A stretch of 42,126 bases of DNA from Halanaerobiales bacterium (GTDB taxonomy: Bacteria > Bacillota > Halanaerobiia > Halanaerobiales > M55B127): positions 1 to 42,126 of the forward strand of contig JAGXLU010000015.1 in assembly GCA_018334565.1 (NCBI GenBank), read 5' to 3'. The translations under genes and the position numbers were made by a program. The notes beneath the pieces were generated by a model. The model did no database searches. It saw nothing but the letters and a program-made list of their open reading frames with translations, and was not told where the DNA came from. Within the stretch, counting starts at the first letter, position 1. Every line of letters starts with the position of its first letter. Below, piece after piece: positions 8,394-16,829 of the stretch.

Positions 8394-9209
8394 TTAATGA
8401 AGAGGGACATACCCTTGTTCTTCAACTATTTTTTGTCCTTCTGCACTCAACACAAAGTTAATGTAGTCTGCCACTAAACCTTCAGGCCATCCATCAGTAA
8501 ACATAAACAATGGTCTTGCTATGGGGAATTTGCCGCTTGCTACAGTACTGTTAGTAGGATATACACCATTAACTTTTGTGGCTTTTATACTTTCATCAAG
8601 ATATCCGAGTCCAACATAGCCTATAGCCCCTTCGGTGTTGGCAACAGTATCTTTAACCGCACCATTTGATGCCTGTAATAATGCACCGGGAGTAACTCTC
8701 TCTCCTTCTACAGCAATCTCATTAAAAACCTCAAAAGTACCGGAACTTGAATCTCTTGAAATCACAACTACTTCCTGATTTGTTCCACCCAGTTCACTCC
8801 AGTTTTCAATTTGACCTGTGTATATTTGTTTTATTTCCATTAAAGTCAACTTATCAATTGGATTATCAGGATGTACAACAACTGCGATTCCATCCATGGC
8901 CACACGATGGGGTACAGGAAAATGGCCATTGGCAACTGCATTATCAACTTCTTCTTGTTTAATAAAACGAGATGCATCAGCAATATCTGTTGTGCCATCG
9001 ATTAAGGCTGCTATGCCATTACCTGACCCGCCACCTCTAACTGATATAGACACATCATTATTCTCCATATAGACCTCAGCTGCTTTTTGTGCAATCGGCA
9101 GAACTGTTGAAGAACCCTGAATAGTCAAATTCTCTTGAGCCCCTACAACACCTGTAAATAAAGAAATAACCATTACGACAGTTAATAAAATAAGTAAGTT
9201 CTTTTTCAT
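8394..9209 (-). CDS. pstS: Phosphate-binding protein PstS (soluble type)
   Basis: This is the substrate-binding protein of the Pst importer. Residues 1-24 are a Sec signal peptide with likely cleavage after VVGA. The mature part starts with the phosphate-binding loop IQGSSTVLPI and contains SVRGGGSGNG and SRDSSSGTFEVF, all typical of PstS. There is no lipobox cysteine, so the protein is not a lipoprotein and would be free in a periplasm, unlike PstS of most Gram-positive bacteria. At 271 residues it is of normal length. A run of PhoP-box hexamers lies upstream, so it should be induced by phosphate starvation. Confidence 0.96.
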   Translation of the reverse strand: MKKNLLILLTVVMVISLFTGVVGAQENLTIQGSSTVLPIAQKAAEVYMENNDVSISVRGGGSGNGIAALIDGTTDIADASRFIKQEEVDNAVANGHFPVPHRVAMDGIAVVVHPDNPIDKLTLMEIKQIYTGQIENWSELGGTNQEVVVISRDSSSGTFEVFNEIAVEGERVTPGALLQASNGAVKDTVANTEGAIGYVGLGYLDESIKATKVNGVYPTNSTVASGKFPIARPLFMFTDGWPEGLVADYINFVLSAEGQKIVEEQGYVPLH

Positions 9210-9255
9210 TAATTAATTCCTCCTCAAGTAATAATTATCATTTTTAACTTCTGAT

Positions 9256-9323
9256 ATTATAATAACAGATGCTTGTTACAAACAGATTAATGATTTTTTA
9301 CAATTAAGTTAATAAAGTGTTAA
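9256..9323 (-). promoter_or_regulatory. PhoP-box array and -10 box of the pstSCA promoter
   Basis: Five hexamers lie on the minus strand at an exact 11-bp period: TTAACA (9323-9318), TTAACT (9312-9307), GTAAAA (9301-9296), TTAATC (9290-9285) and GTAACA (9279-9274). A TATAAT box follows at 9261-9256 with no good -35. This matches the known PhoP box of Bacillus-type PhoP (TT[ATC]A[CT]A repeats with about 5-bp spacers) in an activated promoter. Binding by the PhoP encoded in this cluster is inferred. Confidence 0.75.
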
Positions 9324-9405
9324 ATATAATTGTACTCATCTTGTTTAAAAATCTTGATTGAATTAAGCAAAGTTTAAAATATTGCTTCATATTTTAAATT
9401 TTGTC

Positions 9406-10101
9406 TTAAAGGGATGAGTTTTTATTTATAAATTTATAACCCAACCCTCTTACTGTCTGTAAATAATCATCTCCGATTTTTTTTCTTAATCTGCGAATAT
9501 GTACATCCAATGTTCTTGAATCTTTTGTATATTGAAATCCCCAGATCTTATCTATAAGAAGATCTCGAGTCAATACCATATTGGCATTATTATACATAAG
9601 CTTTAACAGCTCAAACTCTTTGGGAGTTAGATTAATAATTTTACCATTTTTTTTAACCTCATAACCTGCAAGATCTATCTGTAATTTATCTGAAATAAAA
9701 GAATTTTTATTTTTTTCTTTTTTACTATCCGTTTTTGTTCTTCTTAAAACAGCTTTAATCCTGGACTTTAACTCTCTTATACTAAAAGGTTTAGTAATAT
9801 AATCATCAGCTCCTATTTCTAAGCCTAATATTCTATCTATCTCTTTATCTTTTGCAGTTAACATAATTACTGCAATATCACTTATTCCTTCATCTTTTCT
9901 AATCCTTCTGCAAACTTCTAAACCATCAACTATAGGAATCATAATATCAAGTACTATCAAATCGACATTCTCATGTGCCTTTATATAAGCTTGCTCACCA
10001 TCAGAAGCTGTGATCACTTGATATTTATCGTTTTTTAAATTATATTTAATTAAGTCTCTGATATTTTTTTCATCATCAGCAATTAATATTTTATTTAACA
10101 T
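9406..10101 (-). CDS. OmpR/PhoB-family response regulator (no adjacent kinase)
   Basis: The receiver domain (about residues 1-120) has the acidic pair D9/D10, phosphoacceptor D52 in VLDIMIP and the lysine of TKPF. A winged-helix DNA-binding domain follows (LTPKEFELLKLM, RTLDVHIRRLRKKIG, TVRGLGYKF). It is close in sequence to the PhoP of this cluster but has no histidine kinase beside it; it sits between phoU and pstS. It may share PhoR or answer to a distant kinase. I chose ATG 10101 because GAGGA is nine bases upstream, whereas the ATG at 10110 abuts that site. Naming it phoB or phoP would overstate what the sequence shows. Confidence 0.92.
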   Translation of the reverse strand: MLNKILIADDEKNIRDLIKYNLKNDKYQVITASDGEQAYIKAHENVDLIVLDIMIPIVDGLEVCRRIRKDEGISDIAVIMLTAKDKEIDRILGLEIGADDYITKPFSIRELKSRIKAVLRRTKTDSKKEKNKNSFISDKLQIDLAGYEVKKNGKIINLTPKEFELLKLMYNNANMVLTRDLLIDKIWGFQYTKDSRTLDVHIRRLRKKIGDDYLQTVRGLGYKFINKNSSL

Positions 10102-10167
10102 ACCAACCATTCCTCTTTTGTATATAGCAAATTTTTAAAATATATTATAAGTAACTGAAATATTAAT

Positions 10168-10821
10168 TTAATATGAAATATCCCAATCACCAGTCGACAT
10201 ATAAATCACTCTTTCACAAATATTTGTAGCATGATCTCCTATTCTTTCTAAAAATCTACTGATAAAAATAAGGGAGGTTGCCTGCCTTATTGTTGAAGGT
10301 TCTTCCATCATAAATGTCAATAATTCTCTTAATATTTGTTCATCTAGCAAATCTACCTCTTCATCATCTTTGGCAATTTTGTGAGCTAGCTCTACATCCT
10401 GTTCAATAAAAGCTTTTAAACTTTCTCTTAATCTATATATTACTATATCGTTCATTCTTGGAATATCAATTAAAGGTTTAATCAATGGCTCTTTACCAAT
10501 TTTTATAACCATTTTTGCAATATTAGAAGCGTGGTCACCAACTCTTTCTAGGTCTGTAGCTAATTTCGAAATAACTATTACGGTTCTTAAATCATGAGCC
10601 ACAGGTTGTTGAGTTGCTATTAACCTTGTACACATTTCTTCTAATTCCAATTCGTAATTATCAATTTGATCATCAGATTTCATAATCTTTTCAGCTAATT
10701 CTATATCCTGTTTTTTTAAGGCATCTATGCTGTTTTCAATTGCTTTTTCAACTTTACTGCCCATGATTAACATTTCATTTTTTAATTTTTCAATATTATC
10801 ATCAAGTCCTTTTCTTTGCAT
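10168..10821 (-). CDS. phoU: Phosphate signalling complex protein PhoU
   Basis: This all-helical protein of about 217 residues is built from two PhoU repeats, each with the family core (TDLERVGDHASNIAKMV near residue 75 and SRFLERIGDHATNICERVI near residue 190) that binds metal clusters. PhoU links the Pst transporter to PhoR and represses the regulon when phosphate is ample. The site AAAGGAG puts the start at ATG 10821; a longer frame from 10848 would overlap the end of pstB without its own site. It lies in the same transcript as pstB. Confidence 0.95.
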   Translation of the reverse strand: MQRKGLDDNIEKLKNEMLIMGSKVEKAIENSIDALKKQDIELAEKIMKSDDQIDNYELELEEMCTRLIATQQPVAHDLRTVIVISKLATDLERVGDHASNIAKMVIKIGKEPLIKPLIDIPRMNDIVIYRLRESLKAFIEQDVELAHKIAKDDEEVDLLDEQILRELLTFMMEEPSTIRQATSLIFISRFLERIGDHATNICERVIYMSTGDWDISY

Positions 10822-10840
10822 TCTTACTCTCCTTTCTTCG

Positions 10841-11602
10841 TTAACCAAATCTTCCCGTTATATAATCTTCAGTTCTCTGATCATTTGGATTTTCAAAGAT
10901 TTTACCGGTCTCTCCATACTCTATTACCTCACCCATCAAAAAAAATCCGGTTTCATTGGAAACTCTAGCAGCCTGTTGCATACTGTGGGTAACTATAACA
11001 ATTGTATAATTTTTTGCTAGCTCAGCCATTAGTTCTTCTATTTTTGCGGTGGCAACTGGATCTAAAGCTGAAGCCGGTTCATCCATTAAAAGAATTTCGG
11101 GTTTTACAGCCAATGCCCTAGCGATACAAAGTCGCTGTTGTTGCCCACCTGATAGATCAAGAGCAGGTTGATATAATCGATTTTTTACTTCACCCCACAA
11201 GGCCGCCCCTCTCAAACTTTCTTCAACTATTTGTTCTAAGTTATTTTTATTTTTTTCTCCATGTATTTTAGGCCCATATGCAACATTATCAAATATTGTC
11301 TTAGGAAAAGGATTCGGCTGTTGAAATACCATACCAACCTTTTTTCTTAGTTCTACAACGTCAATCTCAGAAGAATACAGATTCTGTCCATCAATAATCA
11401 CTTCTCCTTTTACCTTTGTATGATCAATCAAATCATTCATCCTGTTGATAACCCTTAGAAAAGTAGATTTACCACAACCTGAAGGACCAATTAATGCTGT
11501 TATTTCGTTTTCCGCAATTTTCATGTTTATATTTTTTAAGGCTTGGAAATCATCATAATAAAAGTTAAGATCTTTGATTTCTATCTTTACATTTTCTGAC
11601 AT
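10841..11602 (-). CDS. pstB: Phosphate ABC transporter ATPase PstB
   Basis: The 254-residue ATPase has Walker [10 protein letters not shown] (about residue 40), signature DLSGGQQQR, Walker [14 protein letters not shown] and the PstB-typical stretch [23 protein letters not shown]. It powers the PstSCA importer. It lies apart from pstSCA, separated by phoU and a response-regulator gene, and has its own PhoP boxes. Start ATG 11602 or the adjacent TTG 11605 are both possible, since AGGAGGGAG lies 10-13 bases away. Confidence 0.96.
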   Translation of the reverse strand: MSENVKIEIKDLNFYYDDFQALKNINMKIAENEITALIGPSGCGKSTFLRVINRMNDLIDHTKVKGEVIIDGQNLYSSEIDVVELRKKVGMVFQQPNPFPKTIFDNVAYGPKIHGEKNKNNLEQIVEESLRGAALWGEVKNRLYQPALDLSGGQQQRLCIARALAVKPEILLMDEPASALDPVATAKIEELMAELAKNYTIVIVTHSMQQAARVSNETGFFLMGEVIEYGETGKIFENPNDQRTEDYITGRFG

Positions 11603-11621
11603 CAAGACTAAACTCCCTCCT

Positions 11622-11698
11622 AAAAAAAAATTAACTTAACACTATTATAAATTTACCATAAATATGGCAAAAATATAACTAAAATAGTGTTAAGTTAA
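11622..11698 (-). terminator. Long inverted repeat with U-run between phoR and pstB
   Basis: Arms TTAACTTAACACTATT and AATAGTGTTAAGTTAA (11631-11646 and 11683-11698) are perfectly complementary over 16 bp, with a 36-nt loop. On the minus strand nine T residues follow (11630-11622). This can work as a Rho-independent terminator after phoR, though its stem is AT-rich. The upstream arm also contains a PhoP-box hexamer, so the same DNA may serve in both termination and activation. Confidence 0.6.
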
Positions 11699-11715
11699 TG
11701 TTAAACTTCTGTAAA
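11677..11715 (-). promoter_or_regulatory. PhoP-box array upstream of pstB
   Basis: Four hexamers at an exact 11-bp period lie on the minus strand: TTTACA (11715-11710), TTAACA (11704-11699), TTAACA (11693-11688) and TTAGTT (11682-11677). Three of the four match the PhoP-box consensus. A TATAAT sequence occurs further on, about 30 bp from the last hexamer, preceded by TTGCCA with a short 15-bp spacer. Separate PhoP control of pstB-phoU is inferred. Confidence 0.7.
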
Positions 11716-11723
11716 CAGAAAAT

Positions 11724-13514
11724 TTATTTGGCTTTATTTAAATAAAACTTAAATTTTGTTCCTTCTCCTTCTTCACTTTTAACCTCTATTGTGCTATTAT
11801 GCCCTTTAACTATATGTTTAACTATAGATAAACCTATGCCGGTTCCTCCTACATCTTTAGATCTAGCCTTGTCAACTCTATAAAATCTTTCAAATATTCT
11901 CTTTTGATTTTTTTGAGAAATTCCCAAGCCCGTATCCTCTACTTCAATAAAAACTTTATTTTTCTTTTCATAAGCTCTTAAATATATTTTGCCATGCTTT
12001 TTGTTATACTTGATTGCATTATCTATTAAATTAATTAATAAGTTTTCTATTTGTGATTTATTCATCTTAACAAAGGGCAAATCTTTATCAAAATGTTTAA
12101 ATACTTCAATATCATTTTTTACTAATTCTTTTTTTAATAGTTTTAAGGGTTTATCAAGAATATCATCTAGTTTTTCTGGCTTTAAGTCAAAGTATTCAGA
12201 TTCTAATTTAGATAAATCTAAAAGATCATTAATTAATAAATTCAAACGAGTTGTCTCCTGACTAATAATACTTACAAACTTATTAATGGTTTGATAATCT
12301 GTAATTTCATTTTCGGTTATCGTGTCTGCATAACCTTTAATCGAGGTTAGAGGTGTTTTTAATTCATGAGAAACATTTGCTACAAAGTCTTTTCTCATTT
12401 CTTCTAATTGCTTTATCCTGCTTACATCAATTAAAACAATCACAGCACCAATAATATTTTTATTATTATCAGTTATAGTTTTAAAATTACATTCTAAATA
12501 TATCAATTTAGGGTTTTTAAATTTCATCTCAATACTATAATATTCGTTTTTACTTAAAACCTTATCCAAATACTCCTCACACCTATGATCTCTTAACTTA
12601 TTCATAAAATTGCTGCCTTCTATATCTTCACAGTTAATATTAAGCATTTCACATGCTTTAGGATTAGTCACTAATATCTTTTTATTAACATCTGTTGCTA
12701 TAACACCCTCAGTCATGCTATTTAAAATCGCCGAAAGCTTATTTTTTTCTTCCATCAAAGTATCGATTTTTTTATCTAATTTTTGGCCCAATCTATTATA
12801 TTCCTGGACTAAACTACCTAATTCATTATTAGAATAACTTATTTCACCGATTTCATTTCTTTGACCCCGGGTGATTTCTCGCGCCATATTTTTTATTTTC
12901 TTAAGAGGAATAATAATTGCTTTTGAATATTGCCAGACTACTATATTACTTGCTAATAAAAGTAAAATTAAAAATAACAAATATTTATATATATCTTCTA
13001 TTATAACTCTGTTAATATTTTCTAAGGACTTGGCTAGCCTTATAATGACCTTTCTATTATTAATATTAAAAGATGCAGCAATATAATGCATCTTGTGGTT
13101 AAGAGTATCACTCATACGAGAAGAAACACCATAATCATTGTTTTGTAAAATATCCCTTACTTCCGGTCTATCAATATGATTATCCATTAATTCAGGTTCA
13201 TACCTCGAGTCAGCAATAACATTCCCTTTGTCTTTAATTATGGTAATTCTGGTGTTTATAGTTTTACCGATATCTTTGATGTGTTGATCCAGCTGCTCGG
13301 GATTATTGATATAGCTTATAATTAATTTATCATTTTTTAATAAGTTTATATTGTCTTTTAAATTAATTTCTAATTGTTCGATATAAAAATTCCGATAATT
13401 TAAACTGACAAAATAAAATATTAAGGAAAATAATATTATCTGTATTAAAGCAAAAACAATGATTAATTGGCTTCTTAAGCTAAGTTCATTCCATTTTTTC
13501 AAATTTGTAGCCAA
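11724..13514 (-). CDS. phoR: Phosphate-regulon sensor histidine kinase PhoR
   Basis: The 596-residue kinase has a membrane helix at about 17-40, an extracytoplasmic sensor region to about residue 170 and a second helix near 175-195. A HAMP linker, a PAS domain (LNSMTEGVIATDVNKKILVTNP) and HisKA with the phospho-accepting His in VANVSHELKTPLTSIKGY follow. The ATPase domain has NLIDNAIKYN, EDTGLGIS and GGTGIGLSIV. It phosphorylates PhoP, whose coding end it overlaps by 29 bases. The only in-frame early starts are TTG codons; TTG 13514 abuts a GAGAGGGG site and TTG 13502 lies 12 bases from it, so the exact start is uncertain. Confidence 0.94.
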   Translation of the reverse strand: MATNLKKWNELSLRSQLIIVFALIQIILFSLIFYFVSLNYRNFYIEQLEINLKDNINLLKNDKLIISYINNPEQLDQHIKDIGKTINTRITIIKDKGNVIADSRYEPELMDNHIDRPEVRDILQNNDYGVSSRMSDTLNHKMHYIAASFNINNRKVIIRLAKSLENINRVIIEDIYKYLLFLILLLLASNIVVWQYSKAIIIPLKKIKNMAREITRGQRNEIGEISYSNNELGSLVQEYNRLGQKLDKKIDTLMEEKNKLSAILNSMTEGVIATDVNKKILVTNPKACEMLNINCEDIEGSNFMNKLRDHRCEEYLDKVLSKNEYYSIEMKFKNPKLIYLECNFKTITDNNKNIIGAVIVLIDVSRIKQLEEMRKDFVANVSHELKTPLTSIKGYADTITENEITDYQTINKFVSIISQETTRLNLLINDLLDLSKLESEYFDLKPEKLDDILDKPLKLLKKELVKNDIEVFKHFDKDLPFVKMNKSQIENLLINLIDNAIKYNKKHGKIYLRAYEKKNKVFIEVEDTGLGISQKNQKRIFERFYRVDKARSKDVGGTGIGLSIVKHIVKGHNSTIEVKSEEGEGTKFKFYLNKAK

Positions 13515-14175
13515 CCCCTCTCACGGTTTTTATTAAGTTTTGATCAATTTTTTTTCTCAATCTTCTAACATGAACATCAACAGTTCTGGTATCTGCGGCA
13601 AATTCATAACCCCAGATTTCTTTTAGCAATTGATCGCGGGAAAATACTTGGCCTTCTTTTTGAATTAAGAAAACTATTAAATCAAATTCTTTGGGAGTAA
13701 TTGCAATTTCTTCACCATCTTTTTTTATAGTATGGTTTTCGATATTTATAATAATATTTTTAAACTTTATTACTTTATTTGCTTTTTTTCCATAATTTTT
13801 AGTCATGGCAATCCTTCTCAATAATGCCTTGACTCTTGCAATTAATTCCCGGGTATTAAATGGTTTGGTTATGTAATCATCTGCACCTAATTCTAAACCT
13901 AAAATTCGATCTATCTCTTCACCTTTAGCTGTAAGCATAATAATGGGCAAATCTCCTATAGCCTGGTTATTTCTGATATTTTTACATACATTTAATCCAT
14001 CTATTTCAGGCAACATCAGATCAAGAATGACAAGGTCAATTTCTGGGTCGATTTTTTTTAGAGCTTCTTTTCCATCAGAAGCATCTACTGTCTTATAACC
14101 TTCATTTTCAAGATTAAATTTCAATAAATCCCTTATGTTTTTCTCATCATCAACGATTAGAATTTTTTTCGACAT
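13486..14175 (-). CDS. phoP: Phosphate-regulon response regulator PhoP
   Basis: This is an OmpR-type regulator of 229 residues. The receiver has acidic pair D9/D10, phosphoacceptor D52 (ILDLMLPEIDG) and ADDYITKPF, and the winged helix has ITPKEFDLIVFL, RTVDVHVRRLRKKI and TVRGVGYKFE. It forms the pair with PhoR, which it overlaps, and is the natural candidate to bind the TTAACA hexamers before pstB and pstS. It lies 43 bp after the Na/Pi cotransporter gene. Confidence 0.94.
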   Translation of the reverse strand: MSKKILIVDDEKNIRDLLKFNLENEGYKTVDASDGKEALKKIDPEIDLVILDLMLPEIDGLNVCKNIRNNQAIGDLPIIMLTAKGEEIDRILGLELGADDYITKPFNTRELIARVKALLRRIAMTKNYGKKANKVIKFKNIIINIENHTIKKDGEEIAITPKEFDLIVFLIQKEGQVFSRDQLLKEIWGYEFAADTRTVDVHVRRLRKKIDQNLIKTVRGVGYKFEKME

Positions 14176-14218
14176 AATAGCCCCCTATAAAATAGTCAAA
14201 GGCCATTCAAACCTTTAA

Positions 14219-15877
14219 CTAAATAGTTCTCTTCTTTTTTCTTTCTATTATGCTATAAGCAATATCTGCAAATTGATCACTAATATGTTCCAGGTCTTCT
14301 AGTACTTCTAAATAAGCTATCCCAGCAGCGGGAATACAATCACCTCTATTTAATCGTTTCATATGTTCATTTCTATATTTGAGCAAAATGTTATCCATTT
14401 CCTCTTCTCCTGCAAATAATTTGGATGCTTTTTCTTCATCACCGGTTTCAATAATTTCTCGAGATATTTTCAAGTAATTTAAAACCAAGTCAAAAGCATG
14501 ATTTATTGATTCCACGGCTTTTTTAGAAAATTTTAAATTATTTTCAATTATGTATTCTGATAAGTCGGCAATGCTATCACCATCATCTCCTATACTCTCA
14601 ATATCATCAATAATTGCAAAATAACTATCGAGTGTCTTAATGTCTTTATCTGATAATGTATTTTGAGGTATATCTGTTAAAAATATCAATAAATCTTCTT
14701 CTATTTCATTGATTATCTTTTCTTTGTGTTTAATCTTATTGATCATTTTGGTATCTTTTTCTATTACTGCTTTTCTTGATTCAATAACCATTTCTTCAAC
14801 CAGACCGTGCATTCTACATACCTCTTTATTTACCTGAGATAAAGCAGCCTGTGGGGTACTTAACATTCTTTGATCAAGATGAACCAATCCCCTTTCAATG
14901 GAGACTTCTTCCCCAGGTATGATCCTATTTACTAATTTCACCATATAACCCACAAAAGGCATCCATAATAATGTATTAGTAATATTAAATAATGTGTGTG
15001 TATTGGCCAACATTCTCTCAGCACTAACCGAATTATTTGTGGCTATACTAAAGGCCCTTAATATTTCTCTCAATCTACCTACAAAACCAGGTACTAGATA
15101 TATAAAAGTAATCATAATACTTGTTCCTAATATATTGAAAATAAAGTGGGCTGCAGCAGCTTTCTTAGCAGTTTTATTGGCTCCAATTGCAGATAATATC
15201 GCTGTAACAGTAGTACCAATATTACTACCCAGTAAAATCGGTACTCCAGAGCTAAAATCAATAATTCCTACTGAAACTAAACCTACTAAAATACCAAATG
15301 TTGCACTACTACTCTGCACAACAACAGTAATAGTCATACCTGCTATTACACCTAAAATAGGGTAATCCCCGAAATTTTTCATCAACTCAACAATATACTG
15401 CGATTCCCTTAAGGGGTGCATCGTCTCACTCATAATATTAAGTCCCATAAAAAGGATGCCAAATCCTAATATGACCTGTCCTATATATTGATATTTCTTT
15501 TTATTCGCAAACAAATAAGCGGCAGCTCCTAAAGTTATAGCATGAAATGCATAATCTCCGAGTTGAAAGGAAATCAACTGAGCTGTCACTGTTGTACCAA
15601 TATTAGCTCCCATAATCACACCGATAGATTGATATAGGGTCATCAATCCAGCATTTACAAATCCTACTACCATGACAGTGGTAGCACTACTGCTTTGTAT
15701 AATTGAGGTTATACCGGTACCAACCAATACTCCAGAAAAAGTTTTATTAGTTAAAAAAGCCAAAATATGTCTTAACCTTTTCCCGGCAGTTTTTTGTAAT
15801 CCTTCACTCATCTGCTTCATACCATAGATAAATAATCCCAAACCCCCGGTCAAACCAATTAACATTTCAAATGACAA
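14219..15877 (-). CDS. Na+/phosphate cotransporter with C-terminal PhoU-like domain
   Basis: This 552-residue protein is of the NptA/YjbB-like family. Two inverted membrane repeats each carry the QSSSAT signature (near residues 62 and 188), the phosphate- and sodium-binding element. The C-terminal third (about 340-550) is a helical PhoU-like domain (IDDIESIGDDGDSIADLSEY, LEDLEHISDQFADIAYSI). It moves phosphate with sodium, possibly outward when phosphate is high. The start is TTG 15877, set by a GGAGGTG site seven bases upstream; no ATG fits. It leads the phosphate cluster. Confidence 0.9.
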   Translation of the reverse strand: MSFEMLIGLTGGLGLFIYGMKQMSEGLQKTAGKRLRHILAFLTNKTFSGVLVGTGITSIIQSSSATTVMVVGFVNAGLMTLYQSIGVIMGANIGTTVTAQLISFQLGDYAFHAITLGAAAYLFANKKKYQYIGQVILGFGILFMGLNIMSETMHPLRESQYIVELMKNFGDYPILGVIAGMTITVVVQSSSATFGILVGLVSVGIIDFSSGVPILLGSNIGTTVTAILSAIGANKTAKKAAAAHFIFNILGTSIMITFIYLVPGFVGRLREILRAFSIATNNSVSAERMLANTHTLFNITNTLLWMPFVGYMVKLVNRIIPGEEVSIERGLVHLDQRMLSTPQAALSQVNKEVCRMHGLVEEMVIESRKAVIEKDTKMINKIKHKEKIINEIEEDLLIFLTDIPQNTLSDKDIKTLDSYFAIIDDIESIGDDGDSIADLSEYIIENNLKFSKKAVESINHAFDLVLNYLKISREIIETGDEEKASKLFAGEEEMDNILLKYRNEHMKRLNRGDCIPAAGIAYLEVLEDLEHISDQFADIAYSIIERKKKRTI

Positions 15878-15904
15878 CTAAACACACCTCCGACTACTAA
15901 TATA

Positions 15905-15933
15905 AATATATATATATATATTTGTGACATCAA
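15905..15933 (-). promoter_or_regulatory. Candidate promoter of the Na/Pi cotransporter gene
   Basis: TTGATG (15933-15928), a 17-bp spacer and TATATT (15910-15905) fit a sigma-A promoter on the minus strand. The spacer is mostly an AT dinucleotide run, so the -10 position is ambiguous. No PhoP-box array is visible here. Confidence 0.4.
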
Positions 15934-15956
15934 CAACTATTTAGGAATATAATATT

Positions 15957-16217
15957 TTATATTACTCCTATTCTCTGATGATCCTCTTTCAATTTCAATT
16001 CAACAGAGTCAGTTAAAAGATCGGCATATGAAAACGAAAGATGCCTTTCCTGCTTACCTTCTTTTATTTTAACAATAAATATGTTGTCATAAGTATCATC
16101 TAATATTCCTTCTTTATTAATTGATCTCCTTCTACCTCTATCTGCTTTAATAATTACCTCTTGACCAACATATTTAGCAATGTTTTTTTTAATCTGAGTT
16201 AAAGTGTTTTTTCTCAT
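15957..16217 (-). CDS. veg: Veg family protein (DUF1021)
   Basis: This small basic protein (86 residues) matches Veg: an N-terminal helix MRKNTLTQIKKNIAKYVGQEV, then an Sm-like beta barrel with ADRGRRRSINKEGILDDTY, FIVKI and LSFSYADLLTDSVEL. In Bacillus subtilis Veg affects biofilm matrix gene expression and is highly expressed. It lies next to the rsmA group, as in many Firmicutes. A GGGGGGG site precedes the ATG. Confidence 0.9.
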   Translation of the reverse strand: MRKNTLTQIKKNIAKYVGQEVIIKADRGRRRSINKEGILDDTYDNIFIVKIKEGKQERHLSFSYADLLTDSVELKLKEDHQRIGVI

Positions 16218-16346
16218 GAGAAAACCCCCCCAAGTTTTCCTATTATCTGTTATTTTTTTAAATATTAAATTGTATTAATCATAATTATCAGTTTTATATT
16301 AATAGATTCAATATAAAAGACCTCTTTATTGTTAAAACATCTAAAT

Positions 16347-16823
16347 TTATTTAGTGTATCTATCAGCTACATTGGAAGCTGCATAAGAATCTGGTTTTAT
16401 TAAAGCATCATAACCACTTCCAACCACCATACCAACAACTTCTTTGATGATTGCACTACTAGGTCCATTCTGTCCTACATCAATATGGATTTCAATATCA
16501 AATAATTCAGTAGTGTTATCAAAAGAGATATAATCTGTAATTTTGCTGGCTACTTTTAAACTCCTGGCTACTTCATTAAAAATACGTTTTTTGAAACCAC
16601 TATTCATTACTACATTTTCTTTATGATAAAAATATCTACCACCATGACCAACTCTATAAATTACTATAGCAGTTACAAACACAGATTCTTTAATACCAGG
16701 ATGAGAATCAGTACCAATAATTAATTTATATTGGTACTGAGGTTTTTCCTGAATAAAAGATACAATACTTTTATAAGTTTCTTTTATATCCATTTTTCCT
16801 TCAGTTGGACTGATAAATTTCAT
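16347..16823 (-). CDS. YkuK-type RNase H-like protein (DUF458)
   Basis: The 158-residue protein has the DUF458 pattern: an N-terminal MKFISPTEGKM, a strand with the acidic residue of IIGTDSHP, IEIHIDVGQNGPSS and the C-terminal VGSGYDALIKPDSYAASNVADRYTK. The family is assigned to the RNase H-like superfamily, but its substrate is unknown. It begins six bases after the rsmA stop, so it is cotranscribed with rsmA. Family assignment is firm; function is not. Confidence 0.85.
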   Translation of the reverse strand: MKFISPTEGKMDIKETYKSIVSFIQEKPQYQYKLIIGTDSHPGIKESVFVTAIVIYRVGHGGRYFYHKENVVMNSGFKKRIFNEVARSLKVASKITDYISFDNTTELFDIEIHIDVGQNGPSSAIIKEVVGMVVGSGYDALIKPDSYAASNVADRYTK

Positions 16824-16829
16824 TTTATA

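Noticed and set aside
15902-15921. AT dinucleotide run as a repeat of interest
   Set aside because: A short simple-sequence run in AT-rich DNA inside a promoter spacer; no further structure.
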